A DNA stretch of 64,000 nucleotides from Ancylobacter sp. TS-1 (lineage in GTDB: Bacteria > Pseudomonadota > Alphaproteobacteria > Rhizobiales > Xanthobacteraceae): contig NZ_CP045144.1 of assembly GCF_009223885.1 (NCBI RefSeq), positions 2,654,001 through 2,718,000 of the forward strand, read 5' to 3'. Shown piece after piece: positions 1-8,030 of this stretch; position 1 is the stretch's first letter; each line of letters opens with the position of its first letter. The translations under genes and the position numbers were made by a program. A model generated the notes under the pieces. The model made no database searches. It was not told the DNA's origin and saw only the letters and a program-made list of their open reading frames with translations.

Positions 1-2
1 TC

Positions 3-533
3 TCGCGCCTTCTGCACTGGCTGATGGCGGCGATGATCCTCGCCATGCTGTTCATCGGCATCGGCATGGTGTCGTCGCTGGCCGATTATCACTGGCTGCT
101 GTCCATCCACCGGCCGCTCGGCATCGCCATACTGGCGCTGGTGGCGGTGCGTCTGGCCAACCGGCTGATCAACCCGCCCCCGCCGCTGCCGGCCGACATG
201 CCGGCGCCGATGCGGCTGGCCGCGCATGCCTCCCATGTCGCGCTCTATGCTCTGATGTTCGCCGTGCCGCTGGTCGGCTGGGCGATGCTGTCGGCGGCGC
301 GCTACCCCGTGGTGCTCTACGGCACGCTCACCCTGCCGCCGATCCTGCCGCAGAACGCCATGGCCTATGCGTGGCTGAGGGAGACCCACACGGTGCTGGC
401 CTTCGCGCTGTTCGCCGTCTTCCTGCTCCACCTTGCCGCCGCGCTCGCCCATGGCCTGGTGTTTCGCGACGGCGTGCTGCCCAGCATGGCCTCGCTGCGC
501 GCCGGGCGCGGTCCCGCCGGCGAGCGGGGCTGA
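3..533 (+). CDS. Cytochrome b561 family protein (5' end outside window)
   Basis: The reading frame is already open at the first base, so the N-terminus lies outside the window and about 176 residues are visible. It is a membrane b-type cytochrome domain of the bacterial b561 (CybB) family, which passes electrons from quinol or a partner dehydrogenase. The first visible residues (RLLHWLMA) match the family's N-terminal haem-ligand region; later histidines appear in SIHRPLG, AAHASHVALY and LRETHTVLAF within four hydrophobic helices (about residues 10-25, 40-55, 75-98 and 128-150). No partner gene is visible because the upstream region is missing. It converges on the AraC gene. Family assignment is firm; the electron donor is unknown. 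Confidence 0.85.
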   Translation, partial: SRLLHWLMAAMILAMLFIGIGMVSSLADYHWLLSIHRPLGIAILALVAVRLANRLINPPPPLPADMPAPMRLAAHASHVALYALMFAVPLVGWAMLSAARYPVVLYGTLTLPPILPQNAMAYAWLRETHTVLAFALFAVFLLHLAAALAHGLVFRDGVLPSMASLRAGRGPAGERG

Positions 534-543
534 GCGCCGCGCG

Positions 544-578
544 CAAGAAAAAGACCCCGGCTCGCGAGAGCCGGGGTC
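544..578 (-). terminator. Intrinsic terminator of the AraC-type gene
   Basis: A perfect 11-bp stem (553-563 with 568-578) closes a GCGA tetraloop. On the minus strand it is followed at once by TTTTTCTT, a proper U-tract. It therefore ends transcription of the regulator at 634-1515 and probably also blocks read-through from the convergent b561 gene. Confidence 0.85.
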
Positions 579-633
579 AAGTGGGGCTCCGGGGAAAGAG
601 CCTGGGGGAAGGAAGAGAAGGTCGGCGCAGCGG

Positions 634-1515
634 TCAGTTGCGGGCGCGGTTGGCGCAGCGCCACTGATAGGGGGTGTCGCCCACGAAACGACGGAACACG
701 GTGGTGAAGTGCGCCTGGGTCTGGAAGCCGACCGCGAGCGCGATCTCCACCAGCGGATCGCGGGTTTCCAGCAGCATCTGCTGGGCGCGCTCGACGCGGC
801 GGCGCAGCAGGAATTCGTGCGGGCGCATGCCGGTGGCGACGCGGAACTGGGCGGCGAAGTGCATGCGGCTGAGACCGGCGGCGGCGGCCATGCCGGCCAG
901 CGTGACGCTCTCGCCGATATTCTCCTCGATATAGGCGGTGACACGCTTGAACCGCCACTTGGGCAGGCCGGATTTGGGCCGGCGCGGCGCGGTGGCCGGG
1001 GTCTCGGTGGGAGCCTCGATCCGGCCGATTTCGTCGGCGCGGGGGGCGTCCTGCGTCTGCGCGCCGCCAAGGTCCGGCGTGCTGAGCAGGCGGGTGACGA
1101 TGGCGAGGCGCAGCGCGTCGGCATAGAGCCCGCCGAATTCGCGGCCCTCATGCTCGGCCGCCTCGAGAGCCCGCGACAGGCGGCGGACCACCGGGTCGGC
1201 GGCGTGTGTGCCCGTGTCCCGGCCATGGCCGGAAAGCAGCCCGGCGCAGCGGCCCATGCCGTCCGGCGTGACCTCGAGGCGGATCGTCTCGGCCTCGTCG
1301 CCAAAGGCGAAATCGGGGGTCGCCGCCGAGGCGGTACCGATGGCGACCACGACGCCCATATGGCCGAGGCGCACCGAGAAGCCGTCGTCCGGCAGATCGG
1401 ACGGGGCGGGTCGGCGGGCGGGGGCGGCAAGGCCGGCGAGGGAATAGGTGGAAACCGGCGCGTCGGCACGGCGCGACTGGAAACGGCTTGCGGTCGGCGA
1501 AACGTGAATCGACAT
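634..1515 (-). CDS. AraC family transcriptional regulator
   Basis: A 293-residue regulator with a C-terminal AraC double helix-turn-helix of about 100 residues: the stretch from WRFKRVTAYIEENIGE through GLSRMHFAAQFR to the second helix around VGFQTQAHFTTVFRRFVGDTPYQWR is textbook. The first 190 residues resemble no ligand domain that I recognise. The frame stays open about 100 codons further upstream. I chose the ATG at 1515 because GGAG sits 8 nt before it and because the extra upstream peptide is Arg/Pro-rich and shadow-like. It is transcribed away from the EmrAB-type efflux genes, so it probably controls them; that link is inferred from position. Confidence 0.85.
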   Translation of the reverse strand: MSIHVSPTASRFQSRRADAPVSTYSLAGLAAPARRPAPSDLPDDGFSVRLGHMGVVVAIGTASAATPDFAFGDEAETIRLEVTPDGMGRCAGLLSGHGRDTGTHAADPVVRRLSRALEAAEHEGREFGGLYADALRLAIVTRLLSTPDLGGAQTQDAPRADEIGRIEAPTETPATAPRRPKSGLPKWRFKRVTAYIEENIGESVTLAGMAAAAGLSRMHFAAQFRVATGMRPHEFLLRRRVERAQQMLLETRDPLVEIALAVGFQTQAHFTTVFRRFVGDTPYQWRCANRARN

Positions 1516-1838
1516 GGCCTGGACTCCATCGTCCTCGAAGCGGGAGGCGGGGCCGGACATTGCGTGGGGAAGAGGTCGGCCCGGGAGGGCTGAGCACCTT
1601 CTCCGGCGGCCCGTCCGGGCAGCGCCTGGTGATGGAATGAAGACTATCGACCGGGGGAAATGCCTCCATTCTACGTGGGTTTGGCGCCCTATATGATGAG
1701 TTTGCACGGTCCATACTTTGGTATGGTCGGGGCCGGCGACGCGGGTGCGTTTGAGAAAGCCGCGTGGCGAGGGGAAAGACCCGCCGGTGGGGGCGGCGCA
1801 GCTTTCGGTGAACATCACCCGAACGCTGGAGCGACGCC
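1516..1838. promoter_or_regulatory. Divergent promoter region, AraC gene / efflux operon
   Basis: About 320 bp without a gene separate the two divergent starts. Within it, 1711-1726 is a perfect 6-bp inverted repeat with a 4-bp spacer (CCATAC-TTTG-GTATGG), a plausible operator, in a locally AT-richer patch. No confident -35/-10 pair could be picked by eye. Confidence 0.4.
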
Positions 1839-3035
1839 ATGAACGCAGCCACAGACCCGGCCAAGCTGGATGCCCGCCCGTTGGCGACGCCTCCGGCCGA
1901 CCTGCCGCTCTCCACCCCGCCCCTTGCCACTGATCGTCTTGCCGCCGCGCCCCCGGCCGGGACGCCCGCCGCCCACACCGCCGGCCGGCTGCGGCGCCGC
2001 GTCCTGATCGGCGTCGGGGCGCTCGCGCTCATATCCGCGCTGTCATTTGCCGGCTATGAATACTGGACGACGTGGCGCTTCGAGGTGTCGACGGACGACG
2101 CCTATGTGCAGGCGGATGTCGTTACGATCGCGCCGCAGGTCTCGGGCTACCTGACCACGGTCAACGTCACCGACAACCAGGCCGTACACAAGGGCGACGT
2201 CCTCGCTACCATCGATCCGCGCGACTATCAGGCGGCGGTCGACCAGGCGAGCGCCGACGTGGCGCAGGCCCGCGCCACCATCGACGACCACGCCGCGCAG
2301 ATCGACGAGCAGCAGGCGCTCATCGCCGAGGCAAAGGCGCAGATCGAGTCCGACCAGGCCGCCCTCACCTTCGCGCAGCAGAACAACGAGCGCTTCGCCA
2401 AGCTGGCCAAGGACGGCTACGGGCCGATTGAGACGGCCCAGCAGACCGTGTCGCAGATCGGCCAGGCGCAGGCCGTGCTGGCGCGCGACACCGCCGCGCT
2501 CGACGCCGCGCAGAAGCAGGTGGCGACGCTTACCGCCCAGCTTGCCGAGGCGCGCGCGACCCTTGGCCATAACGAGGCGGCGCTCGACACCGCGCGGCTG
2601 AACCTCGGCTACACCGTGCTGCGCGCGCCGGTCGACGGCGTGGTGGGCGCCCGCACGCTGCGGGTCGGCCAGTTCGTCGAGCCCGGCAACCAGCTCCTCG
2701 CCGTGGTGCCGCTGCAGGCGACCTACATCATCGCCAACTACAAGGAGACGCAGCTCACCGACGTTCAGCCGGGCCAGCCTGTGACCGTCTCGGTCGACAC
2801 CTTCCCCGGCGTCGGCGTGCGTGGCTTCGTCACCAGCCTCGCCCCGGCGAGCGGGCAGGAATTCGCCCTGCTGCCGCCCGACAACGCCACCGGCAACTTC
2901 ACCAAGATCGTCCAGCGCATCCCGGTGCGGGTCGACATCGACCCCACCGATCCGCTCGCCGGCCGCCTGCGCCCCGGCATGTCGGTGACGACAACCATCC
3001 GCGTCGACGGCGCCCCCGCCGGCACGGCACGCTGA
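1839..3035 (+). CDS. HlyD/EmrA-type periplasmic membrane-fusion subunit of a drug efflux pump
   Basis: A 398-residue membrane-fusion protein linking an inner-membrane exporter to the outer membrane. Residues 1-47 are a Pro/Ala-rich cytoplasmic tail, and one membrane anchor follows at about 51-68. Next come the first half of a biotinyl-lipoyl domain (TDDAYVQADVVTIAPQVSGY), a long Ala/Gln-rich coiled-coil hairpin (about 130-245), the second lipoyl half (LRAPVDGVVGARTLRVGQFV) and the beta-barrel (about 290-385). GGAG lies 7 nt before the ATG. The gene is 11 bp from the DHA2 transporter, the classic EmrA-EmrB arrangement. The exported compounds cannot be told from the sequence. Confidence 0.93.
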   Translation: MNAATDPAKLDARPLATPPADLPLSTPPLATDRLAAAPPAGTPAAHTAGRLRRRVLIGVGALALISALSFAGYEYWTTWRFEVSTDDAYVQADVVTIAPQVSGYLTTVNVTDNQAVHKGDVLATIDPRDYQAAVDQASADVAQARATIDDHAAQIDEQQALIAEAKAQIESDQAALTFAQQNNERFAKLAKDGYGPIETAQQTVSQIGQAQAVLARDTAALDAAQKQVATLTAQLAEARATLGHNEAALDTARLNLGYTVLRAPVDGVVGARTLRVGQFVEPGNQLLAVVPLQATYIIANYKETQLTDVQPGQPVTVSVDTFPGVGVRGFVTSLAPASGQEFALLPPDNATGNFTKIVQRIPVRVDIDPTDPLAGRLRPGMSVTTTIRVDGAPAGTAR

Positions 3036-3046
3036 GGAGCCCCGCC

Positions 3047-4624
3047 ATGGCCAATGCCGTCGCCCTCCCCCCCGGCGCCTTGCCGGTGCCCGCTGCCCGC
3101 CCGCAGGGCGCCAGCCTCGCCACCTGGATCGCCGTGTGCGGCTGCTTGCTCGGCGCCCTGATCGCGGTACTGGACATCCAGATCACCAATTCCTCGCTGC
3201 CGCAGATCGAGGGCGGCATCGGCACAGGCTCCGACAACGGCACCTGGATCTCCACCTCCTATCTGATCGGCGAGATCATCATGATCCCGCTGACCGACTA
3301 CTTCACGCGGGTGTTCGGCTTCCGCCGCTTCATCCTCGCCGCGACCAGCCTGTTCCTCGTCTTCTCGATCGCCTGCGCCTTCGCCACCAATCTGAACCAG
3401 ATGATCGCCTCGCGCGGGCTGCAGGGTTTCTTCGGCGGCTGCCTCATCCCGCTCGCCTTCACCAGCGTGCTCACCCGGCTGCCGGCGCACCAGCGACCCA
3501 TCGGGCTCGCCGCCTTCGCGCTCACCGCCACCTTCGGCCCGGCCATCGGCCCGACCGTCGGCGGCTATCTCACCGAGCAATATGGCTGGCCCACCATCTT
3601 CTTCATCAACCTCGTTCCCGGCGCGGCGATGCTGGGGCTGCTCATGCCGACGCTGGAGCGGAGCCCGATGCGGCTCTCCCTGCTGCGCGAGGGCGACTGG
3701 TGGGGCATCGCCTTCATGGCGGTCGGCCTCGCCTGCCTGCAGACCGTGCTCGACGAGGGCAACAAGGACGACTGGTTCGGCTCGCCGCTCATCGTGCGGC
3801 TGTCGGTCATCGCGGCGGTGTGCCTCGCCGTCTTCATCGTCATCGAGTTCCGGGTGGAAAAGCCGATCATCCAGCTTCGCCTGCTGGCGCGGCGCAACTT
3901 CGCGCTCGGCATCCTCGCCAACACCATCGTCGGCTTCGCGCTGTTCGGCTCGGTCTATGTGCTGCCGACCTATCTCGACGCGGTGCAGGGCTACAGCGCG
4001 CAGCAGATCGGCGCGGTTCTCGGCTGGGTGGGACTGCCGCAGCTCCTCATCATCCCCTTCGTGCCGGCGCTGATGAAGCGCATCGACGCGCGGCTTATGG
4101 TGATGATCGGCCTCGCCATCTTCGCGGCGAGCTGCTTCATGAACACCCATCTGAGCTTCGACGATGGCGGCGACCAGCTCATGACCACCAACATCGTGCG
4201 CGCGTTCGGCCAGGCCATCGTGCTCTCGCCGCTCGCCAACATCACCATGTCCGGCATGCCGGCGGAATTCTCCGGCCAGGCGTCGGGGCTGTTCAACATG
4301 ATGCGCAGCCTGGGCGGCGCCATCGGCACGGCGATCCTCGCCACCATCATCACCAAGCGCGAGCAGTTCCATTCCAACATCATCGGCCAGTCGGTCACGC
4401 CCTATGGCGGGACGGTGCGCGCCTACCTGACCGACATGCAGCACTACTTCATGAGCCACGGCATGACGGACCCTGCGAGCGCCTATCACCAGGCGCAGAT
4501 ACAGCTCGGCCAGCTGGTGCACCAGCAGGCGCTGATCATGGGATTCTCCGACACCTTTGCCGTGCTCGGCAGCGTGCTTCTCGTCGCCGCGGCCGCCGTC
4601 GCCCTCACCCGCCGGCCGGCCTGA
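3047..4624 (+). CDS. DHA2 family MFS drug transporter (EmrB-type)
   Basis: A 525-residue, 14-helix proton-drug antiporter of the DHA2 family. Visible marks are the helix-1 motif LGALIAVLDIQITNSSLPQI, GTWISTSYLIGEIIMIPL in helix 2, and the helix-5 antiporter motif region ATFGPAIGPTVGGYL. The length equals that of E. coli EmrB (about 512). GAGGAG immediately precedes the ATG and overlaps the end of the upstream membrane-fusion gene, implying one mRNA and coupled translation. With the HlyD protein it should form an inner-membrane pump that needs a TolC-like channel encoded elsewhere. Confidence 0.94.
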   Translation: MANAVALPPGALPVPAARPQGASLATWIAVCGCLLGALIAVLDIQITNSSLPQIEGGIGTGSDNGTWISTSYLIGEIIMIPLTDYFTRVFGFRRFILAATSLFLVFSIACAFATNLNQMIASRGLQGFFGGCLIPLAFTSVLTRLPAHQRPIGLAAFALTATFGPAIGPTVGGYLTEQYGWPTIFFINLVPGAAMLGLLMPTLERSPMRLSLLREGDWWGIAFMAVGLACLQTVLDEGNKDDWFGSPLIVRLSVIAAVCLAVFIVIEFRVEKPIIQLRLLARRNFALGILANTIVGFALFGSVYVLPTYLDAVQGYSAQQIGAVLGWVGLPQLLIIPFVPALMKRIDARLMVMIGLAIFAASCFMNTHLSFDDGGDQLMTTNIVRAFGQAIVLSPLANITMSGMPAEFSGQASGLFNMMRSLGGAIGTAILATIITKREQFHSNIIGQSVTPYGGTVRAYLTDMQHYFMSHGMTDPASAYHQAQIQLGQLVHQQALIMGFSDTFAVLGSVLLVAAAAVALTRRPA

Positions 4625-4636
4625 GCCCCTACCGGC

Positions 4637-4662
4637 GCCGTGCGATTCCGCCATCGCACGGC
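4637..4662. terminator. Stem-loop after the efflux operon
   Basis: A perfect 10-bp inverted repeat (4637-4646 with 4653-4662, 6-nt loop) starts 12 bp after the transporter stop codon. There is no U-tract, so it may act as an mRNA 3'-end stabiliser or Rho-associated hairpin rather than a canonical intrinsic terminator. Confidence 0.45.
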
Positions 4663-4775
4663 ACGGGGGAAAGACCGCGCCGTCTCCCGCCGGCAATCTC
4701 GCGCCCTCGCCCGTGCTCGCCTAGAGTAACGCCGTCCGGAAACGCCGGCGGAGCCTGCCCGGCACGGGGGAGACG

Positions 4776-6260
4776 ATGTTCATCTCGAAAGGCGCCAACG
4801 TGGACGAGAGGCCGTCAAGCCGGTGGTTCATGCCGGTCATCGCCGCCCTGCTTGCGGCGGCGATCTTCATGATCGACACCTTCTCCTCGCTCGATATGGC
4901 GATCGCGGTCCTCTACGTGGTCGTGGTGCTGCTCTCGGCGACCTATTCCGACCGCCGCAGCCTGCTGGTCATCGCCGGCCTGTGCGTCGGCCTCACCGTC
5001 CTCAGCTTCGTCATCATGCATGCCGACGACGTCGACATCGGCTCGACCATGCGCGCGCTGGTGTCGATCTCCGCCATCACGGTGACGACGCTGCTGTGCC
5101 TGGAGAACCAGATCGCCACCCAGTCGCTGCGTTCGCAGGCGGACCTTCTGGATCTCACCCATGACGGCATTTTCGTGCGCGACACCTCCGACACCGTGCT
5201 CTACTGGAGCCACGGCGCCGAGCGGCTCTATGGCTGGACGCGCCAGGAAGCCGTCGGCCAGCCGGCCAGCGCCCTGCTGAAGACCGTCTTCCCCGAGCCG
5301 CTCGCCGACATCCGTTCCGAACTGTTCGCCACCGGCCGCTGGGAGGGCGAGCTCGTCCACACCCGCAAAAGCGGCGAGCAGGTCACGGTGATGAGCCGTT
5401 GGTCGCTCCAGCGCGACGAGAAGGGCCGCCCGCTGGCGGCGATGGAGACCAACAGCGACATCAGCGAGCACAAGAAGGCCGAGAACGCGCTCAACCAGAC
5501 CCGGGCGGAACTGGCCCATGTCACCCGCGTCACCACCATGGGCGAGCTTACCGCCTCCATCGCCCACGAGGTCAACCAGCCGCTGGCGGCAGTGGTGACG
5601 AATGGCGAGGCGTGCCTGCGCTGGCTCGGCCGCGCCGAACCCGATGTCGGCGAGGCGCGCGCCTCGGTCGAGCGCATGATCGCCAATGGACGGCGCGCCA
5701 GCGACGTCGTCGCACGTCTGCGCTCGCTCGCCCGGCGCGACGAGCCGGAGAAATTCCCGGTCCACGTCAACGAGGTGATCGACGAGGTGCTGCCGCTGAT
5801 CGAGAGCGAGCGCACCGGGCAGCATGTGGCGCTCGATCTGGCGCTCGCCGACACGCTGCCGCCGGTTCTCGGCGACCGCGTGCAGCTTCAGCAGGTGGTG
5901 CTCAACCTGATGCTCAACGCCGTGCAGGCGATGGCCGCCATCCGTGCGGAGCGCCGGCAGCTCTGGATCGCCACGCGCCTCGAGCCCCGCCCGGACGGGG
6001 GCTGCGTCGTCGTCGAGGTGCGCGACAGCGGGCCGGGTGTCGACGCCGAGAGCCTTCCCAAGCTTTTCAACGCCTTCTACAGCACCAAGAAGGATGGCAT
6101 GGGCATGGGGCTTTCCATTTCACGCTCGATCATCGAGGCGCATGGCGGCCGCATCGCCGCCGCCCGCGCCGATCAGGGCGGCATGCTGTTCACGGTCGCG
6201 CTTCCGGCGTCCGGGGACGAACCGACAAAGAGCCACCTGCCGAAGGAAAGAGTGTCGTGA
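4776..6260 (+). CDS. Membrane PAS-domain sensor histidine kinase (FixL-like output)
   Basis: A 494-residue sensor kinase. Four hydrophobic helices lie within residues 17-110, a PAS domain at about 122-230 (THDGIFVRDTSDTVLYWSHGAERLYGW), the HisKA box with phospho-acceptor His264 (ELTASIAHEVNQPL), and a HATPase domain with N box (LNLMLNAVQAM), G1 (DSGPGV) and G2 (GMGMGLSI). The kinase core is of the FixL/DctB class. The PAS lacks an obvious haem-binding context, so oxygen sensing is not implied. Its stop codon overlaps the GTG of the next gene (GTGA), so the kinase and its regulator are translationally coupled. Confidence 0.92.
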   Translation: MFISKGANVDERPSSRWFMPVIAALLAAAIFMIDTFSSLDMAIAVLYVVVVLLSATYSDRRSLLVIAGLCVGLTVLSFVIMHADDVDIGSTMRALVSISAITVTTLLCLENQIATQSLRSQADLLDLTHDGIFVRDTSDTVLYWSHGAERLYGWTRQEAVGQPASALLKTVFPEPLADIRSELFATGRWEGELVHTRKSGEQVTVMSRWSLQRDEKGRPLAAMETNSDISEHKKAENALNQTRAELAHVTRVTTMGELTASIAHEVNQPLAAVVTNGEACLRWLGRAEPDVGEARASVERMIANGRRASDVVARLRSLARRDEPEKFPVHVNEVIDEVLPLIESERTGQHVALDLALADTLPPVLGDRVQLQQVVLNLMLNAVQAMAAIRAERRQLWIATRLEPRPDGGCVVVEVRDSGPGVDAESLPKLFNAFYSTKKDGMGMGLSISRSIIEAHGGRIAAARADQGGMLFTVALPASGDEPTKSHLPKERVS

Positions 6261-6913
6261 TCAGCCGAGCGCCCGCCCGTCCGCCCGCGCCGCCCGCCGA
6301 CCCGCTCGTCATCGTCGTCGACGACGATGCGGGGTTGCGGGAGGCGCTCTCCAGCCTGTTCCGCTCGGTCGGGCTGCAGGTGCAGCTCTTTGCCTCGACG
6401 GCCGAGCTGACCGCGCAGAAGCTGGCGGACGTGCCGCGCTGCCTCGTGCTCGACATCCGCCTGCCGGGCGTCAGCGGCCTCGATTTCCAGAGCCAGCTCG
6501 CCCGGCTCGACATCGACATGCCGATCATCTTCATGACCGGCCACGGCGATATCCCGATGACCGTGCGGGCGATGAAGGCGGGGGCGGTCGACTTCCTCAC
6601 CAAGCCGTTCCGCGACCAGGACATGCTCGACGCGGTGGCCACCGCCATCGCCGTCGACCGCGAGCGGCGCGAGGCGCACAAGGCGGTCTCCGGCGTGCAG
6701 GCGCTCTACGAGACGCTGAGCCCGCGCGAGAAGCAGGTGATGGCGCTCGTCACCTCGGGCCTGATGAACAAGCAGGTCGCCGCCGAGGTCGGCCTGAGCG
6801 AGATCACGGTGAAGATCCACCGCGGCCATGTGATGCGCAAAATGGGCGCCCAGTCGCTCGCCGATCTGGTGCGGATGGCCGAAACGTTGGGTCTTTCCAG
6901 CTCAAAGAGATAA
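6257..6913 (+). CDS. FixJ-family (NarL/LuxR-type) response regulator
   Basis: A 218-residue regulator starting at a GTG that overlaps the kinase stop by 4 bp, with AAGGAAAG about 7 nt upstream. Residues 16-135 form a receiver domain with the acidic pocket (VVDDD), phospho-acceptor Asp66 (LVLDIRLPG), Thr (MTGHGDIPM) and Lys (LTKPF). Residues 150-212 form a LuxR helix-turn-helix (LSPREKQVMALV then NKQVAAEVGLSEITVKIHRG). It is the evident partner of the kinase just upstream. FixJ-class regulators activate transcription as dimers after phosphorylation; the targets here are unknown. Confidence 0.93.
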   Translation: MISRAPARPPAPPADPLVIVVDDDAGLREALSSLFRSVGLQVQLFASTAELTAQKLADVPRCLVLDIRLPGVSGLDFQSQLARLDIDMPIIFMTGHGDIPMTVRAMKAGAVDFLTKPFRDQDMLDAVATAIAVDRERREAHKAVSGVQALYETLSPREKQVMALVTSGLMNKQVAAEVGLSEITVKIHRGHVMRKMGAQSLADLVRMAETLGLSSSKR

Positions 6914-6938
6914 TTCGACAAACCTGCGTATAATTCGA
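6910..6938. repeat. Direct repeat ATAATTCGA, 20 bp apart, between two response-regulator genes
   Basis: Two identical 9-bp copies start at 6910 and 6930, exactly two helical turns apart, just after the FixJ-like gene and upstream of the lone receiver gene. The spacing suits a dimeric activator bound on one face, so this is a possible self-controlled promoter. The second copy overlaps a TATAAT sequence. Confidence 0.4.
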
Positions 6939-7018
6939 AGAAGGGCGGCTCGGGTCTATATCTGGCGCAACCCGACAGCGCAGCGCCGCTCCGGAAGCTC
7001 CAGACGAGGTGTCCAGAA

Positions 7019-7405
7019 GTGTCCTCCATTCCGATGATCACGATCATCGATGACGACGAGTCCGTGCGGACCGCCACCGAAAGCCTTGTCCGCTCGCTCG
7101 GCTTCACCGCGCGTACCTTCGCCTCGGCCGAGGATTTTCTTGCCTCGCCGCTGCGGGGCGAGACCGATTGCGTGATCACCGACGTGCAGATGCCGGGCAT
7201 GAGCGGCGTCGAGCTTCAGAGCCACCTGCGCGCCCATGGCGACCGCACCCCGCTGATCTTCATCACCGCCTTTCCCGAGGAGCGCATCCGCCGTCAGGTC
7301 GATGCCGGCGGCGCCTTCGGCTTTCTCGCCAAGCCCTTCGACGGCAACGCCATGATCGACTGCCTCGACCGGGCGCTCGGCGTGCGCAACGGCGCCGACG
7401 CCTGA
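7019..7405 (+). CDS. Single-domain response regulator (receiver only)
   Basis: 128 residues containing only a CheY-like receiver: IIDDDESVR acidic pocket, phospho-acceptor Asp55 (VITDVQMPGMSG), Thr in FITAF and Lys in FLAKPF. There is no output domain. The GTG at 7019 has CGAGG about 9 nt upstream; an ATG at 7034 is an alternative. It sits 105 bp after a FixJ-like regulator and the receiver itself is FixJ-like. It may be a phosphate sink or a competitor for the kinase, as lone receivers often are; that role is inferred. Confidence 0.9.
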   Translation: MSSIPMITIIDDDESVRTATESLVRSLGFTARTFASAEDFLASPLRGETDCVITDVQMPGMSGVELQSHLRAHGDRTPLIFITAFPEERIRRQVDAGGAFGFLAKPFDGNAMIDCLDRALGVRNGADA

Positions 7406-7447
7406 GCCGACTCCCATGCGGCGGCGGATGACCGCGCCGCATTCCGC

Positions 7448-8005
7448 GTGCATCATCGCGCCGACATGCTCGTTCCCCGTCCCTCTTCCGGCGCGCGCCG
7501 GCGCCACCCGCTGCTGGTCGTCCCCGCCTTCCTGTTCCGGCTGGTCTGCGCCCTCGTCATCATCCTCGACGAGCTGGTGCGGCCGATCTATCGCCCGCTC
7601 CTCGCCCGCCTCGCGGCGCTGCGCATCATGCAGGCCTTCGAGCGCTGGGTCGCGCGCCTGCACCCCTTCGCGGTGCTGGCCCTGCTGGCCATTCCCTACG
7701 CCATCGTCGAGCCGCTGAAATTCGTCGGCCTGATCTGGATCGCCAATGGCTGGGAAAAGCGCGGCACCGCGCTGTTCCTGGTCGCCTATCTCGTCAGCTT
7801 CGTGGTGATCGAGCGCGTCTTCACCGCCGGGCGCGGCCAGCTCATGACCATACCGTGGATGGCGTGGGTGATCGTGACGGCGAGCGCGGTGCAGCGGCGC
7901 ATCTACGAGACCCTGCATCTCGACGCGGTGAAACGGCGGATCGCCGGGCAGCTGCGCCGCCTGCGCGCCGGACTGCGCGCGTGGCTGCGAGCTTGGCGGC
8001 GCTGA
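7448..8005 (+). CDS. Conserved small membrane protein of unknown function
   Basis: 185 residues with hydrophobic stretches at about 22-42, 70-88, 105-122 and 130-142, a basic N-terminus and a very Arg-rich C-terminal tail (about 150-185). I recognise no functional motif. Hydrophobic, basic proteins of this kind occur across Hyphomicrobiales as uncharacterised proteins. The start is either GTG 7448 or ATG 7466; no strong ribosome-binding site decides. It ends 25 bp before the convergent lipase gene. Confidence 0.65.
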   Translation: MHHRADMLVPRPSSGARRRHPLLVVPAFLFRLVCALVIILDELVRPIYRPLLARLAALRIMQAFERWVARLHPFAVLALLAIPYAIVEPLKFVGLIWIANGWEKRGTALFLVAYLVSFVVIERVFTAGRGQLMTIPWMAWVIVTASAVQRRIYETLHLDAVKRRIAGQLRRLRAGLRAWLRAWRR

Positions 8006-8030
8006 CCGGCGGCCACCCCACCGCGCGGTC

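Noticed and set aside
365..1593. Long open frames overlapping the AraC gene on both strands
   Set aside because: They are Arg/Pro/Ala-rich shadows caused by high GC; the AraC frame alone shows conserved domains and a ribosome-binding site.
2765..4696. A 643-codon minus-strand open frame opposite the EmrB-type transporter
   Set aside because: Its composition (His/Glu/Arg/Gly repeats) mirrors the antisense of hydrophobic helices; no family motif, and the plus-strand gene is certain.
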